Assembly (NCBI GenBank): GCA_024515975.1
Contig: JAMSKV010000001.1
Location: 62,001-126,000, forward strand
Reading direction: 5' to 3'
DNA: 64,000 nt
Origin: Endosaccharibacter trunci
GTDB taxonomy: Bacteria > Pseudomonadota > Alphaproteobacteria > Acetobacterales > Acetobacteraceae
Numbering within the stretch: position 1 is the first letter of the stretch; every line of letters begins with the position of its first letter. The notes under the pieces were generated by a model, which made no database searches, had not been told where the DNA came from, and saw only the letters and a program-made list of their open reading frames with translations. Shown here piece after piece: positions 25,223 to 33,434 of this stretch. The position numbers and the translations under genes are program-made.

Positions 25223-25699
25223 TCATCGCTCGACGCTCCCGCCCCGCAGCAGGGCGTCCAGACGGGCCTGTTCGGCGGCATCTAGGGCGGGTGCCGGCGC
25301 CGCTCGCCTGCTGGCGCGTCGATAGGACCAGACAGCGATCCCCAGACCGAACAGCAGCGCCAACACGGGCATGCACCAGAGCATCGCCGTCGTGGCATTG
25401 AAGGCGGGCTCCAGACGGATGAAGCCGCCATAGCGCGCCACCATCCAGCGCGTGATCTCGGCGTCGCTTTCCCCGGCGGCGACGTGCTCGCGCAGGATGT
25501 GGCGGAGCTCGCGGGCCAGGGAGGCGTCGCTGTCCTCGATGCTTTCGTTCTGGCAGACGAGGCAGCGCAAACGGCTGCCGAGTGCCTCCGCCCGCTTCTC
25601 CTGCGCCGGGTTCGGCAGCATTTCCGACGGATCGCTGACCGCCAGCACCGGGCCAGGCAGAAGCAGCGCCACGAACACAATCGGCAGGAGGCGTTTCAT
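25223..25699 (-). CDS. ccmH: Cytochrome c maturation protein CcmH (CycL)
   Basis: 158 residues. The signal peptide is MKRLLPIVFVALLLPGPVLA. The redox motif is LRCLVCQNESIEDSDASLA, the canonical CcmH LRC.VCQN.(S/T)...S signature, whose CxxC reduces the heme-attachment cysteines of apocytochrome c. One membrane helix (MLWCMPVLALLFGLGIAVW) and a cytoplasmic tail follow. The start ATG at 25697-25699 overlaps the ccmG stop by four bases, so translation is coupled. The protein has the short CcmH form, with the TPR function supplied by the separate ccmI. Confidence 0.93.
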   Translation of the reverse strand: MKRLLPIVFVALLLPGPVLAVSDPSEMLPNPAQEKRAEALGSRLRCLVCQNESIEDSDASLARELRHILREHVAAGESDAEITRWMVARYGGFIRLEPAFNATTAMLWCMPVLALLFGLGIAVWSYRRASRRAAPAPALDAAEQARLDALLRGGSVER

Positions 25700-26301
25700 C
25701 GCCCGATCCGCGACAGCAGGGCGGGCAGGGTGGCGCTCACCACCGTCTCGGTCAGGGCGCCGGCCAGATGCCAGTCGATGATCCCGCCCGGGCGCACCAG
25801 GAAGCTTTCCGGCACGCCGGACACGCCCCAGTCGATCGCGGTTCGGCCGCTCCCGTCCAGGGCGACGCGCGCGAACGGCGCGCCGGTCTGCGACACGAAG
25901 CCCGCGGCATCCGAGGGCTTGTTCTCGTAGGCCACGCCCCAGACCGGCAGCAGGGCCGCGACACGCCCGAGCAGCGGCGCTTCCGCCACGCAAGGGATGC
26001 ACCAGGAGGCGAAGAAATTCACCAGGACCGGCCGATCGATGTGGCGCAGATCGTTGCCCGAGAAGCCGGGATGGGCCGCATCGAGCCCCGGCAGGGCGAA
26101 ATCCGGCACCGTCCGGTTCAGCGCCGGGGCGTGGATGTCGTGCGGGTCGAAGCCGCCGGTGCGCATGCGCGACAGCATCGCCCAGAACCCGCCGCCGGCC
26201 GCTGCGGCGACGCCGAAGGGCAGCAGAGCCAGCACGCGGCGACGGGTCTGCGCGGGCGAGGCGCCGCCGGGTTTCCGGGCGCTGGTGTCGCCGCCGCTCA
26301 T
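25696..26301 (-). CDS. ccmG: Thiol:disulfide interchange protein CcmG/DsbE
   Basis: 201 residues. An N-terminal region with Arg pairs (QTRRRVLALLPFGVAAAAGG) forms the membrane anchor or signal. The periplasmic thioredoxin fold contains LVNFFASWCIPCVAEAPLLG with the WCxPC active site, and the cis-Pro loop GVSGVPESFLVRPGG. These match DsbE/CcmG, the reductant for apocytochrome c or CcmH. It overlaps ccmF upstream and ccmH downstream by 4 bases each (ATGA), consistent with one operon. Confidence 0.93.
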   Translation of the reverse strand: MSGGDTSARKPGGASPAQTRRRVLALLPFGVAAAAGGGFWAMLSRMRTGGFDPHDIHAPALNRTVPDFALPGLDAAHPGFSGNDLRHIDRPVLVNFFASWCIPCVAEAPLLGRVAALLPVWGVAYENKPSDAAGFVSQTGAPFARVALDGSGRTAIDWGVSGVPESFLVRPGGIIDWHLAGALTETVVSATLPALLSRIGR

Positions 26302-28316
26302 TCCGCCGCCGGTGCCGGGACGGCAGGAACGGCCCCGCGCCGGGCGCGCATGGGCGCACCGACACGAACGCGCCGGTCGGACAGGGACAGGAACCCGCCG
26401 ATTGCCATCAGCAGGCCGCCCAACCAGATCCACGGCGCCAGCGGATTGCGATGCAGGCGCAGCACGACCGTTCCATCCGCTTCGTGCTCGTCGCCCAGAA
26501 CGGCGTAGAGATCGGAGACGAGGTCTGTCCGGATCGCGACTTCCGTGGTGGTCTGGTGCTGGAGCGGAAACACCCGTCGCGACGGATGCAGTTCGGCGAT
26601 CAGCCGGCCGTTCCGCGTCACGTCGATGGTGGCGACGTGGGCATGATAATTCGGTCCGTCCGCGTCCCGCACCGAGCGGAGAGTCCAGCGCATCCCGGCC
26701 AGATCGACGCCGTCGCCCGGATGCACCGAAACGATCGCGTGCTGCGCCTGGCTCATGCCGACCAGCCCCAGCACCGTCACGCCGACACCGGCATGGGCGA
26801 TGGCCGCGCCGAGAACCGCGCGCGACAGATGCCGGGCGCGGGCGGCGCTGTCGCGGAGCGGCGCGCGGAACAGGAGGATCCGCGATGCCAGATCGGCTAC
26901 CGCTCCGGCGATGACCCAGACCGCGAAACCCGCTGCCAGCACCGGCAGCGTGCCGGAGACTCCGAACGCCGCGACCGCCCAGGCGAGCAGGGCGAGCAGC
27001 GACGCCCACCAGAGCCGTTGCAGAACCGGCGTCAGACGCGCGCGCTTCCATGGCAACATCGGCCCGATCGCCATGGTTGCCAGGAGCGGCATCGCCATCG
27101 GCACGGCGGTGGAATCGAAGAACGGCTTGCCGACCGAGATCGCCTGTCCGAGCAGCAGCGCGGCGAAGGGGGGATACATGGTGCCGGTCAGCACCACGGC
27201 GCAGATCGAGCAGAGCAGGATGTTGTTCAGCACCAGCCCGCCCTCGCGGGAGAAGGGCGCGAACAGGCCGCCCGCCTGGAGCAGATGGACGCGCAGGCCG
27301 AACAAAAGCAGCGCGCCGCCGATCAGCAGCGCCAGCAGGCCCAGGATGAACACGCCGCGGGTCGGATCGTTGGCGAAGGAATGCACCGAGTTCAGGATGC
27401 CGGAGCGCACCAGGAAGGTGCCGCTGAGCGACAAGGAGAAGGTGCCGATCGCCAGCAGCACGCACCAGATCTTCAGCGCTTCCCGCTTCTCCACCACGAT
27501 CGCCGAGTGCAGCAGCGCGGTTCCTGTAAGCCAGGGCAGCAGCGAAGCGTTCTCCACCGGGTCCCAGAACCAGTAGCCGCCCCAGCCGAGCACGTAGTAC
27601 GACCACCAGGAGCCGAGTGCGATCCCGCAGCTCAGGAAACTCCAGGCGGCCACGGTCCAGGGCCGGACCCAGCGCCCCCAGGCGGCGTCCACACGCCCTT
27701 CCAGCAAAGCCGCCACCGCGAAGGCGAACGGCACCGCGAAGCCGACATAGCCGGTGTAGAGAATCGGCGGATGGAAGGCGAGGCCGGGGTCCTGCAGCAG
27801 CGGGTTCATGCCCTGCCCGTCGGGCGGCGCCGGCCAGAGCCGGTCGAACGGATCTGAGGTGAGCAGGCAGAACAGCTCGAACCCGAGCGCCGTGCCGCCG
27901 AGCACGCCCAGCACCCGGGCCAGGAGCGAGCCGGGCAGGTTGCGGCCGAACCTGGCCACGGCCACGCCGCAAAGGGCCAGGATCAGCGCCCAGAGCAGGA
28001 TCGAGCCCTCGTGATTGCCCCAGATTCCGGTCAGCTTGTAGAGCAGCGGCTTCGCCACCGCGCTGTTCTCGGCGATGTTGCGCACGGAGAAATCGTTGGC
28101 CACCGAAGCCGCGGCGAGGCAGCAGAAGCTGAGCAGCAGGGCGGCGAACTGGCCCCAGGCCAGCGGGCGCGCCGAAGCCATCAGCGCCGTGCGGCCGCGC
28201 CATGCGCCCCAGAGCGGCAGCACGGTCTGCGCGCCCGCCAGGCAGCAGGCGAACGCCAGGGCGAAACGGCCGAGTTCGGGCGACAGGATCAGGGACAGCA
28301 GGACGGTGCCGTGCAT
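26298..28316 (-). CDS. ccmF: Heme lyase subunit CcmF
   Basis: 672 residues, the full length for CcmF. Many membrane helices are visible. The WWD heme-handling domain reads GWGGYWFWDPVENASLLPWL at about residues 233-252. Conserved His contexts include NHEGSILLW, FHPPILYTGYVGF and NSVHSFANDP. CcmF with CcmH attaches heme covalently to apocytochrome c. The start is the ATG at 28314-28316, and the stop overlaps the ccmG start. Ten bases separate it from the ccmE stop upstream. Confidence 0.95.
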   Translation of the reverse strand: MHGTVLLSLILSPELGRFALAFACCLAGAQTVLPLWGAWRGRTALMASARPLAWGQFAALLLSFCCLAAASVANDFSVRNIAENSAVAKPLLYKLTGIWGNHEGSILLWALILALCGVAVARFGRNLPGSLLARVLGVLGGTALGFELFCLLTSDPFDRLWPAPPDGQGMNPLLQDPGLAFHPPILYTGYVGFAVPFAFAVAALLEGRVDAAWGRWVRPWTVAAWSFLSCGIALGSWWSYYVLGWGGYWFWDPVENASLLPWLTGTALLHSAIVVEKREALKIWCVLLAIGTFSLSLSGTFLVRSGILNSVHSFANDPTRGVFILGLLALLIGGALLLFGLRVHLLQAGGLFAPFSREGGLVLNNILLCSICAVVLTGTMYPPFAALLLGQAISVGKPFFDSTAVPMAMPLLATMAIGPMLPWKRARLTPVLQRLWWASLLALLAWAVAAFGVSGTLPVLAAGFAVWVIAGAVADLASRILLFRAPLRDSAARARHLSRAVLGAAIAHAGVGVTVLGLVGMSQAQHAIVSVHPGDGVDLAGMRWTLRSVRDADGPNYHAHVATIDVTRNGRLIAELHPSRRVFPLQHQTTTEVAIRTDLVSDLYAVLGDEHEADGTVVLRLHRNPLAPWIWLGGLLMAIGGFLSLSDRRVRVGAPMRARRGAVPAVPAPAAE

Positions 28317-28326
28317 CGCGACCGGC

Positions 28327-28836
28327 TCAGCTTCCGCGTGAGGGAGCGACGGTCATGTCGTCCCAGCTCGACGCGGAGGGCGGCTTGCCGAAGCGCGGGT
28401 CCCATCGTCCGGATTTGCGCAGCGCTTCCGCGACTTCCTTGGGCATGTAGGTCTCGTCGTGCTTGGCCAGCACCTCGGAGGCGATGAACGCGCCGCCCGG
28501 ACGCATCTCGCCCAGCGCGACCACGCTCTGCCCTTCGCGGAACAGGTCCGGCAGCACGCCGGTGAAGCGCACCGGTATCGCGTCCTGGCCGTCCGTGACC
28601 AGGAAGCTCACGCTCGGCGGCTTGCCGGCCTCATGCGTTTCCTTGAGCGAGCCGGCCACCACCATGCCGCCGAGACGGATGGTGCGGTTCGGGGCCGGCG
28701 GATGCGCCAGGATCTGCGACGGCGCCATGAAGAACACGATGTCGGTGGAAAAGGCCTGGAGGGTCAGGATGGTGGCGGTGCCGAACCCCAGCATGCAGCC
28801 GCCGACCAGCCAGAGGCGGCGCGTCTTGCGGGTCAT
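28327..28836 (-). CDS. ccmE: Heme chaperone CcmE
   Basis: 169 residues. An N-terminal anchor (RLWLVGGCMLGFGTATILTL) is followed by a periplasmic OB fold (TIRLGGMVVAGSLKE, FLVTDGQDAIPVRFTGVLPD). The covalent heme site LAKHDETYMPKEVAEAL contains the invariant His and Tyr of the HDExYMPxE motif. CcmE carries heme from CcmC to CcmF. Its start at 28834-28836 overlaps the ccmD stop by four bases. Confidence 0.95.
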   Translation of the reverse strand: MTRKTRRLWLVGGCMLGFGTATILTLQAFSTDIVFFMAPSQILAHPPAPNRTIRLGGMVVAGSLKETHEAGKPPSVSFLVTDGQDAIPVRFTGVLPDLFREGQSVVALGEMRPGGAFIASEVLAKHDETYMPKEVAEALRKSGRWDPRFGKPPSASSWDDMTVAPSRGS

Positions 28837-28979
28837 GCGCGCACGCGCTCCCGCCGTGTCTCCACCGCGTGCAGCCGCCGTTCGGCGGCGCGAAGCCGCA
28901 GAGCGGCCGAGACGGACAGGATCAGGAAGACGCCGATCGTGGCGGCATAGGCCCCGGCGATGAACGGCAGATGGGTCAT
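28833..28979 (-). CDS. ccmD: Heme exporter protein CcmD
   Basis: 48 residues. The protein has one membrane helix (FIAGAYAATIGVFLILSVSA) followed by a basic cytoplasmic tail (RLRAAERRLHAVETRRERVR), the standard CcmD layout with the N-terminal HLPFIAGAYA typical of Alphaproteobacteria. CcmD stabilises the CcmABC-CcmE complex. It overlaps ccmC (start 28977-28979 inside the ccmC stop) and ccmE by four bases each. The gene is easily missed because of its size. Confidence 0.88.
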   Translation of the reverse strand: MTHLPFIAGAYAATIGVFLILSVSAALRLRAAERRLHAVETRRERVRA

Positions 28980-29776
28980 TCCCGTGCTCCCTGCAGCAGA
29001 AGCTGCCGCGTGCGGGTTTCCAGGATGGCGGCGCGGAGCCGCGTGTTCACGATGGCGGCGAAGGCGAAGGAAAAGCCCAGGGTGCAGACCAGCAACGGCC
29101 ACAGCATGGAGAACGACATGGTGGGCGCGCCGGTCAGGGTGATGCTGTCCGGCTGGTGCAGGGTGTTCCACCACTGCACGCTGAACTTGATGATCGGCAG
29201 ATCGACCGCGCCGGCCACGGCCAGGATCGCGGCCGCCCGCGCGCCGCGCGACGGATCGTCGAAGGCGCGGATCAGCGCCACATGGCCGAGATACAGGAAG
29301 AACAGCACCAGCACCGAGGTGAGCCGCGCGTCCCACACCCACCAGGCGCCCCACATCGGCCGCCCCCAGAGCGATCCCGACAGGAGGCAAAGGAAGGTGA
29401 CGGATGCGCCGACCGGGCCGATCTCGGCCGCGGCCAGATCGGCGAGACGATGGCGCCAGACCAGGGACAGCACGCCGCACACCGCCAGCGCCGCATAGCC
29501 GAGCGAGGCGAGCCAGGCCGCGGGCACATGCACATACATGATCCGGACGGCATCGCCCTGCTGCCAGTCGGCTGGCGACAGGAACAGGCCCCATACCATT
29601 CCGGCCACACTCAGCACGATCGCGGGCCAGACCAGGAACGGTGACAGGCGCTCGCTCAGGCGCAGGAACCGGCCCGGATTGGCATAACGGTGCAGCAGGG
29701 ACCCGATCCGTCCCGGATTTGTCGCGGAACCGTGGTCCTGCGCGGAAACGGGCTCCGCGAGCGGGGAAGCAGACAC
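28976..29776 (-). CDS. ccmC: Heme handling protein CcmC
   Basis: About 266 residues with six membrane helices. The WWD motif is seen as GSLWGRPMWGAWWVWDARLT. The two conserved His contexts are VRIMYVHVPAAW and QWWNTLHQPDSI. CcmC delivers heme to CcmE. The start is uncertain. I chose the GTG at 29774-29776, with GGAGG 11 bases upstream. A TTG at 29815 would give 279 residues without a ribosome-binding site. The family's conserved N-terminus (LHRYANPGRFLRLS) starts even later. It is the first gene of the cluster; ccmA and ccmB, which usually precede it, are absent. Confidence 0.9.
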   Translation of the reverse strand: MSASPLAEPVSAQDHGSATNPGRIGSLLHRYANPGRFLRLSERLSPFLVWPAIVLSVAGMVWGLFLSPADWQQGDAVRIMYVHVPAAWLASLGYAALAVCGVLSLVWRHRLADLAAAEIGPVGASVTFLCLLSGSLWGRPMWGAWWVWDARLTSVLVLFFLYLGHVALIRAFDDPSRGARAAAILAVAGAVDLPIIKFSVQWWNTLHQPDSITLTGAPTMSFSMLWPLLVCTLGFSFAFAAIVNTRLRAAILETRTRQLLLQGARE

Positions 29777-29910
29777 TGCGGGCCGAACCTCCAGAAGGCG
29801 TCCGGACTGGACCAAGCGATCGCCGCATGGCAGCCCTGTGCCGAGCCTACACCCGTCCGGTCCGGTCCCGCCATATCGGACGCAAGTTTCCGGCCCGAAG
29901 GAGACGTTCG
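29777..29910. promoter_or_regulatory. Divergent promoter region between ccmC and yciI
   Basis: 134 bases separate the start of the minus-strand ccm operon from the plus-strand YciI/EVE pair. Both operons must start within or near it. I see the yciI ribosome-binding site (AAGGAGA, 29898-29904) but no clear paired -35/-10 boxes. Confidence 0.4.
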
Positions 29911-30204
29911 ATGCTGTTCATGATCCTGTGCAACGACCACCCCGGACAGGGCGCGCTGCGCGCTGAGACGCGCGAGACGCATCTGGCCTATCTGGCCGAA
30001 CAGGGCGAGGCCATCATCCATGCCGGCCCCCTGCTCGATGCCGACGGGGCCGCGATCGGCAGCCTTCTGGTGGTGGAACAGCCGGATCAGGCGGCGGCCG
30101 AGGCCCTGGCGGCGCACGATCCGTACAACCGGGCCGGGCTGTTCGCGTCGGTGTCGGTCAGGCCCCACCGCCTGGTGATCCGAAACGGCAGGCGGGTGGT
30201 GTGA
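29911..30204 (+). CDS. YciI-family protein
   Basis: 97 residues with the small ferredoxin-like alpha/beta fold of the YciI family (PF03795). The N-terminus MLFMILCNDHPGQGALR is followed by RETHLAYLAEQGEAIIHAGP, which contains the conserved His of the putative active site, and DPYNRAGLFASVSVRPHRLV near the end. The family is thought to be enzymatic, possibly as a small hydrolase or dehydrochlorinase relative, but its role is unproven. AAGGAGA lies 6 bases before the ATG. The EVE gene starts 5 bases after its stop, so the two form an operon. Confidence 0.85.
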   Translation: MLFMILCNDHPGQGALRAETRETHLAYLAEQGEAIIHAGPLLDADGAAIGSLLVVEQPDQAAAEALAAHDPYNRAGLFASVSVRPHRLVIRNGRRVV

Positions 30205-30208
30205 GCCG

Positions 30209-30616
30209 ATGGCATATTGGCTGGTGAAGTCCGAACCGGACGCTTTTTCCTGGGAACAGCAGGTGGCCAACGGGGTCGAGCCGTGGACGGGCGTGCGCTC
30301 GCATGAGGCCAGGCGCAATCTCGCCGCCATGCGACGCGGCGACCGTGCCTTCTTCTATCATTCCAATATCGGGCGCGAGATCGTCGGCATCGTCGAAGTC
30401 GTCCGCGAGGCCTATCCGGACCCGACGGCGGAGACGGGGGGCTGGGTGTGCGTTGACATGAAAGCAGTCGCGCCGCTCGCGCGTCCGGTGACCCTGGCAG
30501 AAATGAAGGCCAGTCCCGCCCTGGCGGATCTGGCCCTCATTCGGCAGTCGCGACTTTCCGTGGTGCCCGTATCGGACGCGCATTGGGCCGCTATCGAGGC
30601 CCTGGCGGCAGGTTGA
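30209..30616 (+). CDS. EVE domain protein
   Basis: 135 residues comprising one EVE domain (PF01878), a PUA-like fold that binds modified bases in DNA or RNA. Signature segments are MAYWLVKSEPDAFSWEQQV, WTGVRSHEARRNLAAMRRGD, AFFYHSNIGREIVGIVEVVR and LRQSRLSV-type IRQSRLSVVPV near the end. It matches the alphaproteobacterial single-domain family (relatives of human THYN1). Known EVE proteins are often linked to modification-dependent restriction, but the neighbours here are not restriction genes. It is translated just after yciI. Confidence 0.9.
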   Translation: MAYWLVKSEPDAFSWEQQVANGVEPWTGVRSHEARRNLAAMRRGDRAFFYHSNIGREIVGIVEVVREAYPDPTAETGGWVCVDMKAVAPLARPVTLAEMKASPALADLALIRQSRLSVVPVSDAHWAAIEALAAG

Positions 30617-30628
30617 TCCCGCGAACGC

Positions 30629-31003
30629 CTAGGGCGCGCCGTCGACAGTCTGCGAAAGCAGGGCAGTGGCGCCTCGGCCAGGCTGTCCGGCATAGGTGCG
30701 GTAGGTCGATGCGGCGTCGTAGGGTGGCGTCACGGGCGCGAAGATCACGCCGTCATAGCCTGCCACGTCGAACAGGACATGGCGGCTGCCCGCCTTGACC
30801 GACTGCTGTGCTTCGGCACCGGGGAGCCCGGGGCCGTGGAAGCGGATGGAGGACTGGCTTTCCGCCGAACCGTAGACCGGAGTCGGCGCGGCGGTATAGC
30901 TCTGTGCTGTCGCGGATCGTTCCGCGTATGTCGCGAAAACGAGACAAATCGCACCGGCCAGCAAACAATTTGTTCTGCTCGGAAAGAATTCGTTAATCAC
31001 CAC
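30629..31003 (-). CDS. Exported small protein of unknown function
   Basis: 124 residues from a GTG at 31001-31003 with GGGAG 8 bases upstream; a TTG at 31018 is an alternative. A signal peptide is visible (TNCLLAGAICLVFATYAERS, cleavage near TAQS). The mature part is about 90 residues and includes AGSRHVLFDVAGYDGVIFAP and TPPYDAASTYRTYAGQPG. I recognise no domain. The gene is divergent from the XRE regulator, and the 24-bp dyad at 31059-31082 lies between them, so it could be under that regulator's control. Confidence 0.6.
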   Translation of the reverse strand: MVINEFFPSRTNCLLAGAICLVFATYAERSATAQSYTAAPTPVYGSAESQSSIRFHGPGLPGAEAQQSVKAGSRHVLFDVAGYDGVIFAPVTPPYDAASTYRTYAGQPGRGATALLSQTVDGAP

Positions 31004-31058
31004 GGTATAGACTCCCAAAAGGTCGCAACTCGTTCTTTAAACGCGATTGCGCGCCGAC

Positions 31059-31082
31059 AGGTGACATCATGGCATGCCACCT
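31059..31082. promoter_or_regulatory. Candidate operator: 9-bp inverted repeat
   Basis: AGGTGACAT, six-base spacer CATGGC, ATGCCACCT. The arms are inverted complements at 8 of 9 positions. The site lies 56 bases before the start of the minus-strand exported protein and 82 bases before the XRE regulator, in the only space between them. Size and symmetry fit a dimeric helix-turn-helix repressor, probably the XRE protein itself. Confidence 0.5.
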
Positions 31083-31163
31083 CACGACATAGTTAGAGCG
31101 CCGTAGGGCAAGATCGAACGAAAAAGGTCTGCGCCGTTACGCAGGCAGCCAGGGAGTAAGGGC

Positions 31164-31520
31164 ATGATGGCGGCCGACAAACCCGCCCAGACGCTGGGTG
31201 CGCGCATACGCATGCTCCGTCGTGCGCGTGGCCTGACGCAGGATCGCCTCGCCGACACCACCGGGGTGTCGCGCAGCGCCGTCGCGCAATGGGAGAGCGA
31301 TCGGGCGGGCCATAGTGCCGGGATGCTGCGTCGGATCGCCGAAGCGCTCGGCGTATCGGTGGGCGTTCTGCGCGATGGATGGGAGGGCCAGCCCGGCGAA
31401 GCCCCGCTGACGCCCCAGGAAACCGCCCTCCTGACGCTCTACCGGAGTTGCAGCCCGGCCGATCGATCTGTTCTGATGCACGTAGCTGAAAAAATCGCCG
31501 CCTCCAGCCAGGAAGACTGA
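31164..31520 (+). CDS. XRE-family transcriptional regulator
   Basis: 118 residues. A Cro/CI-type helix-turn-helix occupies about residues 11-66: LGARIRMLRRARGLTQDRLA, TGVSRSAVAQWESDRAGHSA and LRRIAEALGVSVGVLRDG. The C-terminal part (about 75-118) is short and helical (LTLYRSCSPADRSVLMHVAE), probably for dimerisation. There is no peptidase or ligand domain. Small XRE proteins of this layout usually autoregulate. An inverted repeat upstream is the natural target. The EcsC gene follows 84 bases later. Confidence 0.88.
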   Translation: MMAADKPAQTLGARIRMLRRARGLTQDRLADTTGVSRSAVAQWESDRAGHSAGMLRRIAEALGVSVGVLRDGWEGQPGEAPLTPQETALLTLYRSCSPADRSVLMHVAEKIAASSQED

Positions 31521-31604
31521 ACCGCACCGATTCGCCATGCCACCGTGCAGCCCTTTGGCCCCCGCCGCGTTAGGGCGCCCATCGGAGGCCGGAGGAGAAT
31601 CGTT

Positions 31605-32453
31605 ATGAGCACCAGCACTGGAAGCGAGCTGTCCCATCCCGGCATGGGCACGATGGGGCTGAGCGCCGCGGCGCAGAGCGAATTGCGACGCGTGCTGGAA
31701 GATCTCGAGGCCGGGCGCGGCGTGCTCGTGCGTCTGGCCGATCTGATGGGCGGCGCGGTCGGGCAGGCGGCGAAGCTCGGCTTTCGCGGTATCGGCATGG
31801 CGCCGAACCTGCAGGAGAAGCTGCGCGGGGTGGCCGAAAGCGCGGTGAGCCGGGCGTTCGATATCGCCATCATCGGTCTGAAGGCGCCGGCAGACCCCTT
31901 CGTCGGTCGCGACGCTTCCCGCGCCAGGTTGCGCGGTCATCTGAACCAGGGCGCTGTCGCCGTCTCCGGCGCGATCGGTGGATTCGGCGGGATCACCGGT
32001 TTGCTGCCGGATATCAGCTTCACCACGCTGGCGATCATGCGCGAGATCGCCACCATCGCCCGCGAGCAGGGCGAGGACCTCAGCACGGCCGACGCGCGTC
32101 GCGCCTGTCTCGAAGTGTTCGCGCTGCGTCCCTTCGTGCAATCGGACGATGAAAGCGAGCTGGGCTTCTTCTCAGCTCGCGCCGTGCTGCGAGGCCGGCC
32201 GGTGGTGATGCTGCTGTCCGAGGTTGCCTCGCATTACGGGCTGGCGCTGTCGCGCAAGGTTGCGCTGCAGATGATGCCGGTCGCTGGCGCATTGTGCGGC
32301 GCCGCCCTGAATGCGGCCTTCCTGGCCCATTACCGCTCGCTCGCCATCGCCCATTTTACCGTCCGGCGCCTGGAGCGCCAGCATGGAGCCGGCGTGCGCG
32401 ACGCGGTGGAGACCATTCGCGGCGCGCTTGCGGATCGCGTCGCAGTGAACTGA
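31605..32453 (+). CDS. EcsC-family protein
   Basis: 282 residues. EcsC domain (PF12787) features: long N-terminal helices (AAAQSELRRVLEDLEAGRG), then the conserved SGAIGGFGGITGLLPDISFT. The Gly-rich run and LPDISFTTLAIMREIATIAR are characteristic. C-terminal ALNAAFLAHYRSLAIAHFTV and RRLERQHGAG complete the family pattern. EcsC proteins are membrane-associated and of unknown mechanism, named after the B. subtilis ecs operon. There are no ABC transporter genes here, so this is an orphan. Ribosome-binding site GGAGGAGA precedes the ATG. Confidence 0.85.
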   Translation: MSTSTGSELSHPGMGTMGLSAAAQSELRRVLEDLEAGRGVLVRLADLMGGAVGQAAKLGFRGIGMAPNLQEKLRGVAESAVSRAFDIAIIGLKAPADPFVGRDASRARLRGHLNQGAVAVSGAIGGFGGITGLLPDISFTTLAIMREIATIAREQGEDLSTADARRACLEVFALRPFVQSDDESELGFFSARAVLRGRPVVMLLSEVASHYGLALSRKVALQMMPVAGALCGAALNAAFLAHYRSLAIAHFTVRRLERQHGAGVRDAVETIRGALADRVAVN

Positions 32454-32473
32454 CCGGTCCGGTTCCAGGGCCA

Positions 32474-32641
32474 CTATTTTGTTTTGGGCCGCCTCAGCGC
32501 CGTAAAGACGGCGCTGATGAAGGCCAGGCTGATGTAGAAGAGGGCCATTCGGTAGCCAAGCCGGTGTATGTCATGCGGAAACAGCCAGCCGGCAAGGGTG
32601 AAGAGGATCGCGAAGCTGGTGAAGACGGCAGTGATAGACAA
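32474..32641 (-). CDS. Two-helix small membrane protein
   Basis: 55 residues read leftward from a TTG at 32639-32641 with AAGGGGG 5 bases upstream; there is no in-frame ATG or GTG nearer. Two hydrophobic helices (ITAVFTSFAILFTLAGWLFP and MALFYISLAFISAVFTAL) are joined by a short polar turn (HDIHRLGYR), and the C-terminus is basic (RRPKTK). It looks like a small hairpin membrane protein. No family is recognised. It lies between the convergent EcsC gene and the divergent aat gene, which otherwise would be an unexplained gap. Confidence 0.55.
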   Translation of the reverse strand: MSITAVFTSFAILFTLAGWLFPHDIHRLGYRMALFYISLAFISAVFTALRRPKTK

Positions 32642-32707
32642 GGCATCCCCCTTCGGCGACCGTTCCGCATCGGTTTCCAACCGCCTGTCTAGCATGGCGC
32701 CGGACGC

Positions 32708-33394
32708 TTGAGGATCAGGCTCGACGAACGGATGCTGGTGCAGGCCTATCGCGCCGGCATCTTTCCCATGGCCGAAACGCGGGACGCCGGAACCCTGTCC
32801 TGGTACGATCCGGACCCGCGCGGCATCCTGCCGCTGGATGCATTCCACCTCCCACGCCGGCTGTTCCGCACCGTCCGGTCCGGCGTGTTCCGCGTCACGG
32901 CGGATACGGCATTTGATCGCGTGATCGCGGAATGCGCGGCTTCCGCTGCCGGACGCGAGGAAAGCTGGATCAATGGGACGATCGCCGCCTTGTTCGGCTC
33001 GCTGCATCGCAGGCCTGTCGATGGCGGCCGGGCGCACAGTGTGGAATGCTGGATCGAGTCGCCGGCCGCGCCGCCTGTTCTCGCCGGCGGCCTTTACGGT
33101 CTGCAGATCGGCAGCGCCTTCTTTGGCGAGAGTATGTTCAGCCGCGCTCGCGATGCGTCCAAGGTCGCGCTCGTGCATCTCGTCGCGCGGTTGCGCTTGT
33201 CTGGGGTGACGCTTCTCGATACCCAGTTCCTGACCGAGCATTTGTCGCAATTCGGCGCGGTCGAAGTGTCGCGCGCCGATTACAGGACCGCGCTGGCGGC
33301 GGCGCTGGCCAGACATGCACAGTTTCAGGCAGATCCTTCGCCGCCCGTCCTGGCCGACTCCATCGCCCAGCTCGCCGCACGCAGCCGACCCTGA
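32708..33394 (+). CDS. aat: Leucyl/phenylalanyl-tRNA--protein transferase
   Basis: 228 residues. Motifs: QAYRAGIFPMAETRDAGTLS, WYDPDPRGILPLDAFHLPRR, SWINGTIAALFGSLHRRPVD, AHSVECWIES and GLYGLQIGSAFFGESMFS, in the family's order. The last is the canonical GGLYG...G..FFGESMFS block. It adds Leu or Phe to N-terminal Lys/Arg of proteins, marking them for ClpS-ClpAP. A TTG at 32708 gives the expected N-terminus (MRIRLDERMLVQAYRAG), and the next ATG at 32732 would trim eight residues. Neighbours show no functional link. Confidence 0.95.
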   Translation: MRIRLDERMLVQAYRAGIFPMAETRDAGTLSWYDPDPRGILPLDAFHLPRRLFRTVRSGVFRVTADTAFDRVIAECAASAAGREESWINGTIAALFGSLHRRPVDGGRAHSVECWIESPAAPPVLAGGLYGLQIGSAFFGESMFSRARDASKVALVHLVARLRLSGVTLLDTQFLTEHLSQFGAVEVSRADYRTALAAALARHAQFQADPSPPVLADSIAQLAARSRP

Positions 33395-33434
33395 ACCGGG
33401 CCTTTCCGCCCGCCTTTCCCGAGGAGTTCCTCCC

